A stretch of 47,987 nt of DNA, from positions 1 to 47,987 of the forward strand of contig DGPL01000051.1 of assembly GCA_002390425.1 (NCBI GenBank), written 5' to 3'. The notes beneath the pieces were generated by a model. The model saw only the letters and a list, made by a program, of their open reading frames with translations. It made no database searches and had not been told where the DNA came from. Shown here piece by piece: positions 18,760-26,444 of this stretch (positions are counted from its first letter, which is position 1; every line of letters begins with the position of its first letter). The stretch is from Kordiimonadaceae bacterium UBA4441 (GTDB taxonomy: Bacteria; Pseudomonadota; Alphaproteobacteria; Sphingomonadales; Emcibacteraceae). Made by a program: the position numbers and the translations under genes.

Positions 18760-19706
18760 ATACTTTTTTGATTTTTATGGGCGATCCAGATACCAATATC
18801 CAATTCACGCCCTTTCATTACTTCTGTTTTCGTTATTTTCAAATCTGTCGCAACGCACCATTCCGATACTTCTGAATTTGAAAAACCAAGACGTCTATGG
18901 GCATATTCTTCTCTTAATTTTTCAATTTTATGCGGTAAAAAATCGACAATTATGACACATCCGTCATTTCTTAATATCCTTGCGGTTTCTTTAATTGCGG
19001 CCAGGGGATCATCTGCAAAATGGAGTACCTGATGAAAAATCACTAAATCTATTGAATGATCAGATAAAGCAAGGTCATACATATCACCTTGTCGAACATG
19101 CATATGATCTATGTCGTTTTGTTCAAGATGGGACCTTGCTATCGCTAACATTTCTCTACTTAAATCTATGCCAATTCCATGCTTTGTATAGCTCGAAAAT
19201 AATTCTAGCATTCTTCCTGTGCCGGTTCCTACATCCAAAAGGTCATCAATTTTTTTACCTTTAATTTCCTCTAATAAAAAATCTTCGACCTGTTTTTCCG
19301 GTACATATGATGATCTTATTTTATCCCAGTTTTTCGCATTTTCTTCAAAGTATTCTGCAGCTTTTTTATCTCGTTCTCTTTTCACTTCAACTAACCTTTC
19401 TTGATCATGCTGAAGTATTTGATCATCGTATGGACAAAAATTCATAATAGACTTTATTAACTTTGCCTGTTCGCTTCCATATGCCAATCTATAAAAAATC
19501 CACGTTCCTTCTCTATGGCGCTCAAGCAGTCCTGCCTCACAAAGTAATCTTAAATGGCGTGATATCCTTGGTTGACTTTGACGAAGAACAGAAACTAATT
19601 CTGTAACTGTCAATTCACCATTCTTAAACAAAGCCAAGATTCTTAGGCGTGTCTCCTCACCAGTAGCTTTAAGTGTCGCTAATAATTGTTCCATTGTAAT
19701 TGCCAT
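18756..19706 (-). CDS. ArsR-family regulator fused to a SAM-dependent methyltransferase-fold domain (SahR-like)
   Basis: The 316-residue protein has an N-terminal winged-helix ArsR domain (about 1-85; recognition-helix region SQPRISRHLRLLCEAGLL) and a C-terminal class I methyltransferase fold (about 130-290; motif I DVGTGTGRM, then GIDLSREML). The ArsR metal motif CVC is absent (TVTEL instead), so the effector is probably not a metal. Heading a metF-metH operon, it resembles SahR-type regulators that sense S-adenosylhomocysteine. Using the methyltransferase fold as a sensor is inference from that family and context. It is likely autoregulated through the palindrome in its promoter. Confidence 0.88.
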   Translation of the reverse strand: MAITMEQLLATLKATGEETRLRILALFKNGELTVTELVSVLRQSQPRISRHLRLLCEAGLLERHREGTWIFYRLAYGSEQAKLIKSIMNFCPYDDQILQHDQERLVEVKRERDKKAAEYFEENAKNWDKIRSSYVPEKQVEDFLLEEIKGKKIDDLLDVGTGTGRMLELFSSYTKHGIGIDLSREMLAIARSHLEQNDIDHMHVRQGDMYDLALSDHSIDLVIFHQVLHFADDPLAAIKETARILRNDGCVIIVDFLPHKIEKLREEYAHRRLGFSNSEVSEWCVATDLKITKTEVMKGRELDIGIWIAHKNQKSI

Positions 19707-19732
19707 AGAATCCGCCCTTTTTATAAAAACAA

Positions 19733-19756
19733 ATATATAAAGATATATTTATATAT
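19733..19756. promoter_or_regulatory. Near-perfect 24-bp palindromic operator
   Basis: Twenty-two of 24 positions are self-complementary, reading ATATATAAAG-ATAT-ATTTATATAT with one mismatched pair. It is 27-50 bp upstream of the regulator start. A site of this AT-rich form next to an ArsR-type methionine regulator is the expected autoregulatory operator. Binding is inferred. Confidence 0.65.
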
Positions 19757-19762
19757 TGTAAA
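19734..19762 (-). promoter_or_regulatory. Promoter of the methionine operon
   Basis: On the minus strand a TTTACA -35 box (19762-19757) is separated by exactly 17 bp from a TATATA -10 box (19739-19734). The palindrome fills the spacer and -10, so bound repressor would block RNA polymerase. Confidence 0.55.
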
Positions 19763-19909
19763 TAACAATATTGTGATGAATCTACTATTATTTGTGAATT
19801 GATAATTCTGAGATAATAATTATTTATAGAGGAATAGAACGGAAAATTTGAAATTCCTGAATATAAATCATACAATGAGTTATATCAGGTCTAACTTGAG
19901 GATAATAGG

Positions 19910-20437
19910 ATGAAATTAAATATTAAAAACACATTCACAAGCATTGCAATTATTGCTGGCATTTCACTATCAACAACTTCTGCATTTGCGCAATCAGCCA
20001 TAGAGCCATGGACAGGCGCTATTCCTGGCGACACCATATATTTTTCTAACAATGATGGTCTTAAACAAATACGTAAAATGTTAAACGATGGTAAAATAGA
20101 AAAAGCAGTTACTTTTGCTGAGGTTTATGTAAAATCAGCCGATGCAAATAGTCGTTCTGGAAAAACTTCTTCTATGAGATATGATGCTTATAATGCTTTA
20201 TGTCTTGCATATACAGCACAAAAAAACTATGACGACGCAAGAGAGGCTTGCAACACTGCCATAAAAGATACTGCTAAAGGATGGTTAGCATATAATAGTC
20301 GCGGCTCACTTAATCTTAAAACGGGAAATGTATCTGATGCTAGCAGTGATTACCGCATGGCTCTTGAAAATGCGCCAGAAAAAGGCGATATTAGGACAAT
20401 ATTAGAGCATAATATGAATTTGGTTCGAAACCAATAA
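19910..20437 (+). CDS. Small secreted TPR-like protein, paralogue 1
   Basis: The 175-residue protein has a signal peptide (about 1-28, ending SAFAQS) and a mature helical domain with TPR-type helix pairs (ALCLAYTAQKNYDDAREACNTAI and AYNSRGSLNLKTGNVSDAS). Two cysteines, C98 and C114, sit 16 residues apart on the two helices of the first repeat and could form a disulfide. Starts with EPWTG after the signal, like paralogue 2. AGGATAATAGG precedes the ATG. A weak promoter (TTGATA at 19799, TTTATA at 19823) lies upstream. No named family or function is recognised. The neighbour MlaA and the two paralogues suggest an envelope role. Confidence 0.8.
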   Translation: MKLNIKNTFTSIAIIAGISLSTTSAFAQSAIEPWTGAIPGDTIYFSNNDGLKQIRKMLNDGKIEKAVTFAEVYVKSADANSRSGKTSSMRYDAYNALCLAYTAQKNYDDAREACNTAIKDTAKGWLAYNSRGSLNLKTGNVSDASSDYRMALENAPEKGDIRTILEHNMNLVRNQ

Positions 20438-20462
20438 TCATATAATTCACTAAATTTTATCT

Positions 20463-20511
20463 TTTAAAGAGCGTTAAGAAAAGTATATTTGATAGTTTAA
20501 TGCTCTTTAAA
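20463..20511 (+). terminator. Long hairpin between TPR-like paralogues 1 and 2
   Basis: A 15-bp stem, with one G-T wobble, pairs 20463-20477 (TTTAAAGAGCGTTAA) with 20497-20511 around a 19-nt loop. T residues follow at about 20518-20522. It could be a terminator, an attenuator or an mRNA-stabilising structure that sets different levels of the two proteins. Confidence 0.5.
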
Positions 20512-20544
20512 TAAAACTTTTTCTTGGTTACAGTAAGTAATAAA

Positions 20545-21066
20545 ATGTCAAACCTATTTAAAATATTCATATATATAAGCTTTGCTATAAGCGTTACGAT
20601 AAGTAATGCCCAAGAATATGAGCCATGGACTGGCTCAGTTACTGGTGCAACGATACATTTTGGAACACATGATAGTTTAAAATCCATAAGAAGACTTATT
20701 AACGAGGGCAAGACAACCGAGGCTGTCCAAATGTCCGAAGTTTTTGTAAGACAATTATCGCGCAACGATAGGTCTGGTAAAACCGTACAATACAAGTATG
20801 ATGCCTATAACGCATTATGTCTTAGTTTAACAGCTGACAAACAATTTGTAAAAGCCATTAGTGCATGCGACGAGGCAATTGAACATTCTCCTAAGCGTTG
20901 GCAAGCTTATAACAGCCGTGGCTCTCTTAATTATAAATACGGTAAATATAGTAACGCTCTAAATGATTATAAAATTGCGCTAGAAAATGCGCCCAATCAA
21001 AGTGGCATTAGAAAAATTATTGAACACAATATTAAGCTCTCCCAATCTAGAGTTTCTAATAACTAA
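20545..21066 (+). CDS. Small secreted TPR-like protein, paralogue 2
   Basis: The 173-residue protein is clearly homologous to paralogue 1 along its mature length. Both share EPWTG, RSGKT, YDAYNALCL, YNSRGSLN, ALENAP and IEHN. It has a signal peptide (about 1-22, ending ISNAQ), and cysteines C92 and C108 match the pair in paralogue 1 exactly. The ATG at 20545 is used; a TTG at 20524 is in frame but would put charged residues ahead of the signal. No strong Shine-Dalgarno is seen. It is followed by 112 bp before mlaA. Function unknown. Confidence 0.78.
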   Translation: MSNLFKIFIYISFAISVTISNAQEYEPWTGSVTGATIHFGTHDSLKSIRRLINEGKTTEAVQMSEVFVRQLSRNDRSGKTVQYKYDAYNALCLSLTADKQFVKAISACDEAIEHSPKRWQAYNSRGSLNYKYGKYSNALNDYKIALENAPNQSGIRKIIEHNIKLSQSRVSNN

Positions 21067-21178
21067 AATAAATCATAAATAAAATCTTTTCTATACTATC
21101 TATATTGTTCATTGAATATTCATGATTTGATGGGTATATGATCACGATTATGTAACAAACCCTCTAGGTCTAAAAAAT

Positions 21179-22000
21179 ATGCATCTAACGATGAAATTAG
21201 ATTTAAATTCGAAAAGCTTAGTTTTTATAGTGCTTGGCTGCTTAATACTTACTTTGTCAGCATGTGCTAAAAGACCTCCAGAAGCTGATGTAGAAGCCAG
21301 AATGATCTATGACGAGGCCAATGACCCTCTTGAACCTATGAACAGACAAATTTTTGCTGTCAATATGTTTTTTGATAGAATTATCGTCGAACCAACAGCA
21401 AGATTATATAGAATGTGGGGCCCACCGGATATTCGCGACGGTATTTCGAATTTTGTTACGAACTGGAGAGAACCAGTTACATTTGTTAATGATGTTATGC
21501 AAGCAGAGCCGAAACGAGCGCAATATACATTTTCAAGATTTTTAATTAATTCTACATTTGGCCTATTGGGTGTTTTTGATACTGCTTCTAAATGGGGAAT
21601 TGAAGGGCATAATGAAGATTTTGGAGAAACTTTTGCTGTTTGGGGTTTGCCTGAAGGACCATTTTTGATGCTACCATTATTAGGCCCTTCTAACGCAAGA
21701 GATTTTTCTGGGTTTGTTGTCGATTTCTTTCTCGATCCTGTCAGTTTATGGCTTGAACATAAAAATTGGACATATGTTAGGTACGGTAGGTTAGCTTTAC
21801 GCGGTCTCATTTATAGAGAAGAAAACTTGGAAACACTCGACGACCTTAGTAAATCATCAACGGATCTTTATGCCACAATGCGAAGCAGTTATCGCCAACT
21901 TAGACTCTATGACATTAACAATGGTGATCTTGATACAAGTAATGAAGATGATCTTTTTGATGAAGATTTCGATGATTTTGGCGACGAATTCGAATTCTAA
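21179..22000 (+). CDS. mlaA: MlaA/VacJ-family outer-membrane lipoprotein
   Basis: MlaA is the outer-membrane part of the Mla pathway, which removes misplaced phospholipids from the outer leaflet. The 273-residue protein has a lipobox (LTLSAC, Cys at residue 29), the family signature NDPLEPMNRQIFAVNMFFD, NWREPVTFVNDV, and FLINSTFGLLGVFDTA. The C-terminus is a strongly acidic tail (about 250-273, many D and E). The start at 21179 has AGG upstream; an ATG four codons later is also possible. The MlaBCDEF partners are not in the window. Neighbours are the secreted TPR-like paralogues. Confidence 0.92.
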   Translation: MHLTMKLDLNSKSLVFIVLGCLILTLSACAKRPPEADVEARMIYDEANDPLEPMNRQIFAVNMFFDRIIVEPTARLYRMWGPPDIRDGISNFVTNWREPVTFVNDVMQAEPKRAQYTFSRFLINSTFGLLGVFDTASKWGIEGHNEDFGETFAVWGLPEGPFLMLPLLGPSNARDFSGFVVDFFLDPVSLWLEHKNWTYVRYGRLALRGLIYREENLETLDDLSKSSTDLYATMRSSYRQLRLYDINNGDLDTSNEDDLFDEDFDDFGDEFEF

Positions 22001-22090
22001 TCATCTTTGATCTTGTTTTTTTGTTAAATTTAATCTTATTATGTAAAAAAAATAATAACAGGTTTTCAGGTTAATTTGAGGGAATGGAAA

Positions 22091-22666
22091 ATGACCGATA
22101 TAACTGAAACAGAAATTGACAAAAACAAACGCAAGAATGCCATAAAAGCAAGTAGAACCATGCTTCTCATGCAATGGCCTGCTTATACCGTATTAGGACT
22201 AATTGGCATAATACTCCCCTTAATAGGAGTGGTCTATGAAACTGCATTAATTTGCACTATTTTATTGATCACAGGGGGTACTCAGGCAGTCATCCTTTTA
22301 AAATATGGCATTAATCCAGGATTTGCATGGCGATTTTGCGTCATGATAATCACCTTTATTGCCTTTGGTCTTATTCAGACTAATGCACTATCAGAATATT
22401 TTTCATTAGGTCAAATTCTAGGAGGGTTCCTCGCCGGTACAGGCGGTTATATCGTTATAGAAGGACGTTATTCTTTTTCAAGTCGTCATATTGAGCAAGT
22501 CGTTTATTGCGGATATTTTGCTGGCGTCTTGGGATTGATGTTATTTACAGGTTGGCCCGATCTTGAATGGTGGACCCCAGTATTAGCCCTTAGTTTATAC
22601 CTTCTTGCGTTGGGGTATACGGCAAGAGTGTTTGTATATAAAGAAAAAAAAGAGCCTAAAAAGTAA
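22091..22666 (+). CDS. Integral membrane protein of the HdeD/DUF308 type
   Basis: The 191-residue protein has a charged N-terminal tail (about 1-28) followed by about six hydrophobic segments (about 30-180) rich in Gly, Ile and Leu, and a lysine-rich C-terminus. The segment layout and length suggest a HdeD/DUF308-like family, but no decisive motif is visible, so this is tentative. AGGGA precedes the ATG at 22091. It lies between mlaA and paralogue 3 of the TPR-like proteins. Confidence 0.65.
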   Translation: MTDITETEIDKNKRKNAIKASRTMLLMQWPAYTVLGLIGIILPLIGVVYETALICTILLITGGTQAVILLKYGINPGFAWRFCVMIITFIAFGLIQTNALSEYFSLGQILGGFLAGTGGYIVIEGRYSFSSRHIEQVVYCGYFAGVLGLMLFTGWPDLEWWTPVLALSLYLLALGYTARVFVYKEKKEPKK

Positions 22667-22710
22667 ACCTTTATATTTGTGACATCTCATTAATCTCACA
22701 ATAACGTGAA

Positions 22711-22740
22711 TTGACTAAATTCTTAACAAGAATTTATAGT
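22711..22740 (+). promoter_or_regulatory. Sigma-70-type promoter for TPR-like paralogue 3
   Basis: TTGACT (22711-22716) and TATAGT (22735-22740) are separated by 18 bp. The start codon is 34 bp downstream of the -10 box. This suggests paralogue 3 is transcribed on its own. Confidence 0.55.
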
Positions 22741-22774
22741 AGTAGAAATTTCTAATAATATGAGGGGTGGAAAA

Positions 22775-23299
22775 ATGAAATTTACCATACAAAAATTTTC
22801 AAGTGCATTTCTAATAGTATTTCTTTTTGTTACGAATGTTCAAGCGCAAGAAGTCCCATCTACGGGGCGCTCTAATTCAGTTACTCTTGATTTTAATAAT
22901 AATAATTATAAAGCCTTAAAGAGGATGCGTGAATTTATCGACGAAGGAAAGTTTCAACGCGCCGCTGATCGTGCAAGCCGTTTTATTAAAAGTAATAATA
23001 ATAACCTTAGAAATGGCTCAAGCATGACTCCAGCCACTCTTGAAGCGTATAATATCTTATGTGTTGCAAATACATCTTTAGGACAAGTTGAGGATGGAAT
23101 GGAAGCTTGTAACGAGTCTATTAAAAACACTCCTAACAGTTGGGAAAGTTTAAAAAGTCGTGCAACTTTATATTATATGACACAGGATTTTAAGAGTTCA
23201 TTGTCTGACTTCGAATCCGCATTAGCAAATTCGCCAAACGGTGCTATTAGTGATGTACTAAAGCAAAATATTGGTGTCGTTAAGTCAAAAGTACAGTGA
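22775..23299 (+). CDS. Small secreted TPR-like protein, paralogue 3 (divergent)
   Basis: The 174-residue protein has a signal peptide (about 1-25, NVQAQE) and the same helical layout as paralogues 1 and 2. It keeps the aligned segments AYNILC and EACNESIKNTP, and the paired cysteines C96 and C112 with identical 16-residue spacing, though overall identity is lower. It lacks the EPWTG start, and Asn-rich stretches occur at about 40-45 and 74-77. GAGGGGTGG precedes the ATG at 22775. Function unknown. Confidence 0.75.
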   Translation: MKFTIQKFSSAFLIVFLFVTNVQAQEVPSTGRSNSVTLDFNNNNYKALKRMREFIDEGKFQRAADRASRFIKSNNNNLRNGSSMTPATLEAYNILCVANTSLGQVEDGMEACNESIKNTPNSWESLKSRATLYYMTQDFKSSLSDFESALANSPNGAISDVLKQNIGVVKSKVQ

Positions 23300-23305
23300 T
23301 TTAAA

Positions 23306-23333
23306 TGACGCGATAATAAGCTTTATCGCGTCA
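23306..23333. terminator. Bidirectional hairpin between paralogue 3 and ettA
   Basis: TGACGCGATAA (23306-23316) pairs perfectly with TTATCGCGTCA (23323-23333). The ettA stop codon lies inside the right arm. There is no strong U-tract on either side, so termination may be partial. Confidence 0.5.
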
Positions 23334-25002
23334 ACTTCTTATATTGCATTTTTGTAGGACGATCAGCCGCATCACCAAGCCTTCTACGTCGGTCAGCTTC
23401 ATAATCCTCATAATTACCTTCAAACCATTCAACATGAGAATTGCCTTCAAAAGCGAGTATATGGGTGGCTATTCGGTTTAAAAACCATCTATCATGCGAG
23501 ATGATAACGGCGCAACCAGCAAAATCTTCTAGCGATGCTTCAAGAGCGCTCAATGTTTCCACATCAAGGTCATTTGTTGGTTCATCGAGCAAAAGAACAT
23601 TAGCAGGCGTTCGAAGCATTTTCGCAAGATGAACACGATTTCTTTCACCACCGGAAAGTTGACCTAATTTCTTTTGCTGATCGGTTCCTTTAAAATTGAA
23701 ATTACCGACATAAGCACGAGTAGGCACTTTACGACCATTAAAATCAAAGACATCAAGTCCATCCGAAATTTCTTCCCAAACTGATTTATTATCATCAAGT
23801 CCTTCACGGCTTTGGTCAACATGACCAAGCAATACCGTCTCCCCAACACGTATTGATCCGCTGTCTGGCTTTTCGCCGCCCGTAATCATTTTAAAGAGTG
23901 TCGATTTACCAGCACCGTTAGCACCAATAATGCCCACAATACCACCAGGCGGTAATTTAAAATCAAGCTCATCAATCAATAGCCTATCATCAAAACCTTT
24001 GCTAAGCTTATCTGCTTCGATAACAACGCCCCCAAGTCGTGGCCCCACAGGTATCTGAATTTGCGCCTCGCCATTTCGCCCTTCTTGTGCCGCTGCAAGC
24101 AAATCATCATAGGCATTAATACGCGCTTTACTTTTTGCTTGGCGCGCCTTTGGCGATTGCTGTATCCATTTAAGTTCCCGTTTCATCGTGCGCTTACGAC
24201 CCGCTTCCATGCGCTCTTCCTGCAGCAAACGTTTTTCTTTCTGTTCTAGCCATGCTGAGTAATGCCCTTCATAAGGAATAGCACGACCACGATCGAGTTC
24301 AAGAACCCAATTAACAACATTATCAAGAAAATAACGATCATGGGTTACAAGAATAACGGTGCCCGCATATTCTTGTAAGTGATTTTCAAGCCAAGATACA
24401 GATTCAGCATCCAGATGGTTGGTTGGTTCATCGAGCAGCAATATTTCTGGTTTTTCTAGCAGTAATCTACAGAGTGCTACTCGACGACGTTCACCACCAG
24501 AGAGAACAATAACATCAGAATCTTTTGGTGGACAACGCAAAGCTTCCATTGCAAGCTCAACGCGACTATCCAAATCCCAAGCATCAGCTGCATCAATTTG
24601 ATCTTGCAACTCCCCTTGACGGGCAATGAGATCATTCATTTCATCATCAGACATTGGTTCGGCGAATTTACCGCTAATTTCATTAAACTCATCAACGATT
24701 GCTTTAAGATCACTCATGCCATCCATGACATTTTCAAATACTGTCTTATTGGGATCTAATTGCGGCTCTTGTTCCAGATATCCTACGCGAATACCTTCCG
24801 CAGCCCATGCTTCACCAACATAATCCGTATCAATACCGGCAATAATTTTCATTAATGTGGATTTACCAGCACCGTTTACACCGATAACCGCAATTTTCGC
24901 ATCAGGTAAAAATGATAAGGTAATATCACTAAAGGTTGGTTTTGCGCCTGCGTAGGTTTTGCCTACGCCTTTCATTACATAACTATATTGATAAGATGCC
25001 AT
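23323..25002 (-). CDS. ettA: EttA, ABC-F energy-dependent translational throttle protein
   Basis: EttA binds the ribosomal E site and gates entry into elongation according to ATP/ADP. The 559-residue protein has two ABC cassettes: Walker A GVNGAGKST with LSGGERRRVALCR and LLLDEPTNHLD, then GANGAGKST with LSGGERNRVHLAK and LLLDEPTNDLD. The arm insertion, linker (about 240-310, MKRELKWIQQSPKARQ) and length fit EttA better than Uup or other ABC-F members. There is no membrane domain. It is a single gene, convergent with paralogue 3. Confidence 0.93.
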   Translation of the reverse strand: MASYQYSYVMKGVGKTYAGAKPTFSDITLSFLPDAKIAVIGVNGAGKSTLMKIIAGIDTDYVGEAWAAEGIRVGYLEQEPQLDPNKTVFENVMDGMSDLKAIVDEFNEISGKFAEPMSDDEMNDLIARQGELQDQIDAADAWDLDSRVELAMEALRCPPKDSDVIVLSGGERRRVALCRLLLEKPEILLLDEPTNHLDAESVSWLENHLQEYAGTVILVTHDRYFLDNVVNWVLELDRGRAIPYEGHYSAWLEQKEKRLLQEERMEAGRKRTMKRELKWIQQSPKARQAKSKARINAYDDLLAAAQEGRNGEAQIQIPVGPRLGGVVIEADKLSKGFDDRLLIDELDFKLPPGGIVGIIGANGAGKSTLFKMITGGEKPDSGSIRVGETVLLGHVDQSREGLDDNKSVWEEISDGLDVFDFNGRKVPTRAYVGNFNFKGTDQQKKLGQLSGGERNRVHLAKMLRTPANVLLLDEPTNDLDVETLSALEASLEDFAGCAVIISHDRWFLNRIATHILAFEGNSHVEWFEGNYEDYEADRRRRLGDAADRPTKMQYKKLTR

Positions 25003-25068
25003 TTTTATTCATTTCTCTTAAAATAATTTGGCACTGTATAACGCATAGGTAGGAACATAAGCAATGAT

Positions 25069-25099
25069 AAAAAAACCTCCGAAATTAAACGGAGGATTT
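25069..25099 (-). terminator. Terminator of the secreted methyltransferase-like gene
   Basis: CCTCCG (25076-25081) pairs with CGGAGG (25090-25095), with A-T pairs extending the stem. The minus-strand transcript continues into a T-run. It is about 30 bp past the stop at 25127. Confidence 0.7.
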
Positions 25100-25126
25100 T
25101 AATTCTTTTTTATTTTGGAAAACCTA

Positions 25127-25885
25127 TTAAGGATTTTTAAATTTCAAAATAAACCTACTAGTTTTACCGCGTACTTCAGGATCAAAAACCGATTTCGATT
25201 TATCATCCGTGTCATTTAGTAAAATATCTAGTCCACCTTCAAGAATAAACCCGGCCTTATCCATATCGCGTTTGACGATTGCTGGGTCAATTCTATGGAC
25301 CGTGGTTCCTGTTGTGCTTGGTGACCCTTCTATGGCTTGATGATCAATTATTGCCATAATGCCACCTGGCTTTAATGTTTTTCTATACATGGCCAGAATA
25401 CGATCCACATCAACGTCAAAACGATCAAAATAGAAATCATGGAAGTTTTGAATTAAAAAGACATAATCAAGGGAGTTTTCTTTTAAATCCAAATCATTAA
25501 AACTTGCATAAATCGGCACAACATTGCTCATATGTGCGCTATCACGAATATATTTCGCATATTCATTATCAGGGTCCATACCGGCATTGGCAAACATATG
25601 GGAAATAACGCGACCATTATTTCCAACCACTCCCGCCAGAATTTCGGTATAATAACCACCGTTCGACACCATATCGAGTACGGTATCACCTGCTCCTACT
25701 CCCATAAATTTAATGACTTGATCCGGCATACGCGCTGCATCACGTGAGCTATTAGATTCTTTTCGAGCAAGATTATTCACTGCAGCATCGACCAGTGCAT
25801 CATTCATTTGTGCAATTGTTGTATTAGATGATAAAAAACTAGCTGATATACTGAATAATAATACTTTAAAGAAATTCTTTTTCAT
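25127..25885 (-). CDS. Class I methyltransferase-fold protein with a signal peptide
   Basis: The 252-residue protein has a Sec signal (about 1-25, ending TTIAQ) and then a Rossmann methyltransferase fold: DTVLDMVSNGGYYTEILA in place of the usual DxGxGxG loop, YVFLIQNFHDF and LKPGGIMAIIDH. It resembles the predicted methyltransferases of the COG4798 type, which often have signal peptides. SAM is not normally available outside the cytoplasm, so catalysis in the periplasm is doubtful and a ligand-binding or other role is possible. It follows the ICMT-like gene by 88 bp on the same strand and ends at its own terminator. Confidence 0.78.
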   Translation of the reverse strand: MKKNFFKVLLFSISASFLSSNTTIAQMNDALVDAAVNNLARKESNSSRDAARMPDQVIKFMGVGAGDTVLDMVSNGGYYTEILAGVVGNNGRVISHMFANAGMDPDNEYAKYIRDSAHMSNVVPIYASFNDLDLKENSLDYVFLIQNFHDFYFDRFDVDVDRILAMYRKTLKPGGIMAIIDHQAIEGSPSTTGTTVHRIDPAIVKRDMDKAGFILEGGLDILLNDTDDKSKSVFDPEVRGKTSRFILKFKNP

Positions 25886-25973
25886 ATTTGATCCTCCAAG
25901 GATAAATTATTTTGTGTTCTTCAATATTAGAATAACAAAAAACATTACTAGCTTTAAAAATAAAAGTTACCCT

Positions 25974-26441
25974 TTAGATCCAGCGACGTACTTTTTGCTT
26001 ATATGCTAAATAATCTTCTCCGAACTTCTCTTCTAGATAGGCTTCTTCTTTTTCGATGACAACTTTATTCATAAAGAAAATAAGAATAAAGGCCATGATC
26101 ATGATCCATGTTTTATCAAAGAATAAAGCACCCGATATCATCCATAATAATACACCTAGATAAATTGGATTTCTAGAATATGCATAAATACCCGATTGAT
26201 AGACTGCATTGGTTGGTTCATGTACGCTTGGGCTTTGTTTGTCGGTCGAAAACATTTTAAACCCTAAAACCAAAACAATTGTACCCAATGCCAAAATGAC
26301 TAACGAAACAGTTTTCGTAATATCCGTAAAACCAAACGATAACGGCATTAAATAATCAATCGCTAGTCCGATTATGGTCGCTACAATATAAAACACTGGT
26401 GGGTGTATAATAATGCCGGGATTATCTGCATTTTCACTCAT
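25974..26441 (-). CDS. Isoprenylcysteine carboxyl methyltransferase (ICMT/PEMT)-family membrane protein
   Basis: The 155-residue protein has about four membrane segments and the family's C-terminal cofactor motif: YSRNPIYLGVLLW, then EEAYLEEKFGEDYLAYKQKVRRW. Bacterial members methylate unknown small or lipid substrates at the membrane. It begins 3 bp after the stop of the truncated amidohydrolase and is probably the last gene of that operon. Confidence 0.85.
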   Translation of the reverse strand: MSENADNPGIIIHPPVFYIVATIIGLAIDYLMPLSFGFTDITKTVSLVILALGTIVLVLGFKMFSTDKQSPSVHEPTNAVYQSGIYAYSRNPIYLGVLLWMISGALFFDKTWIMIMAFILIFFMNKVVIEKEEAYLEEKFGEDYLAYKQKVRRWI

Positions 26442-26444
26442 ATT

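Noticed and set aside
19707..19909. A SAM riboswitch in front of the methionine operon
   Set aside because: The leader between promoter and start is only about 30 bases, too short for a riboswitch, and control is better explained by the palindrome.
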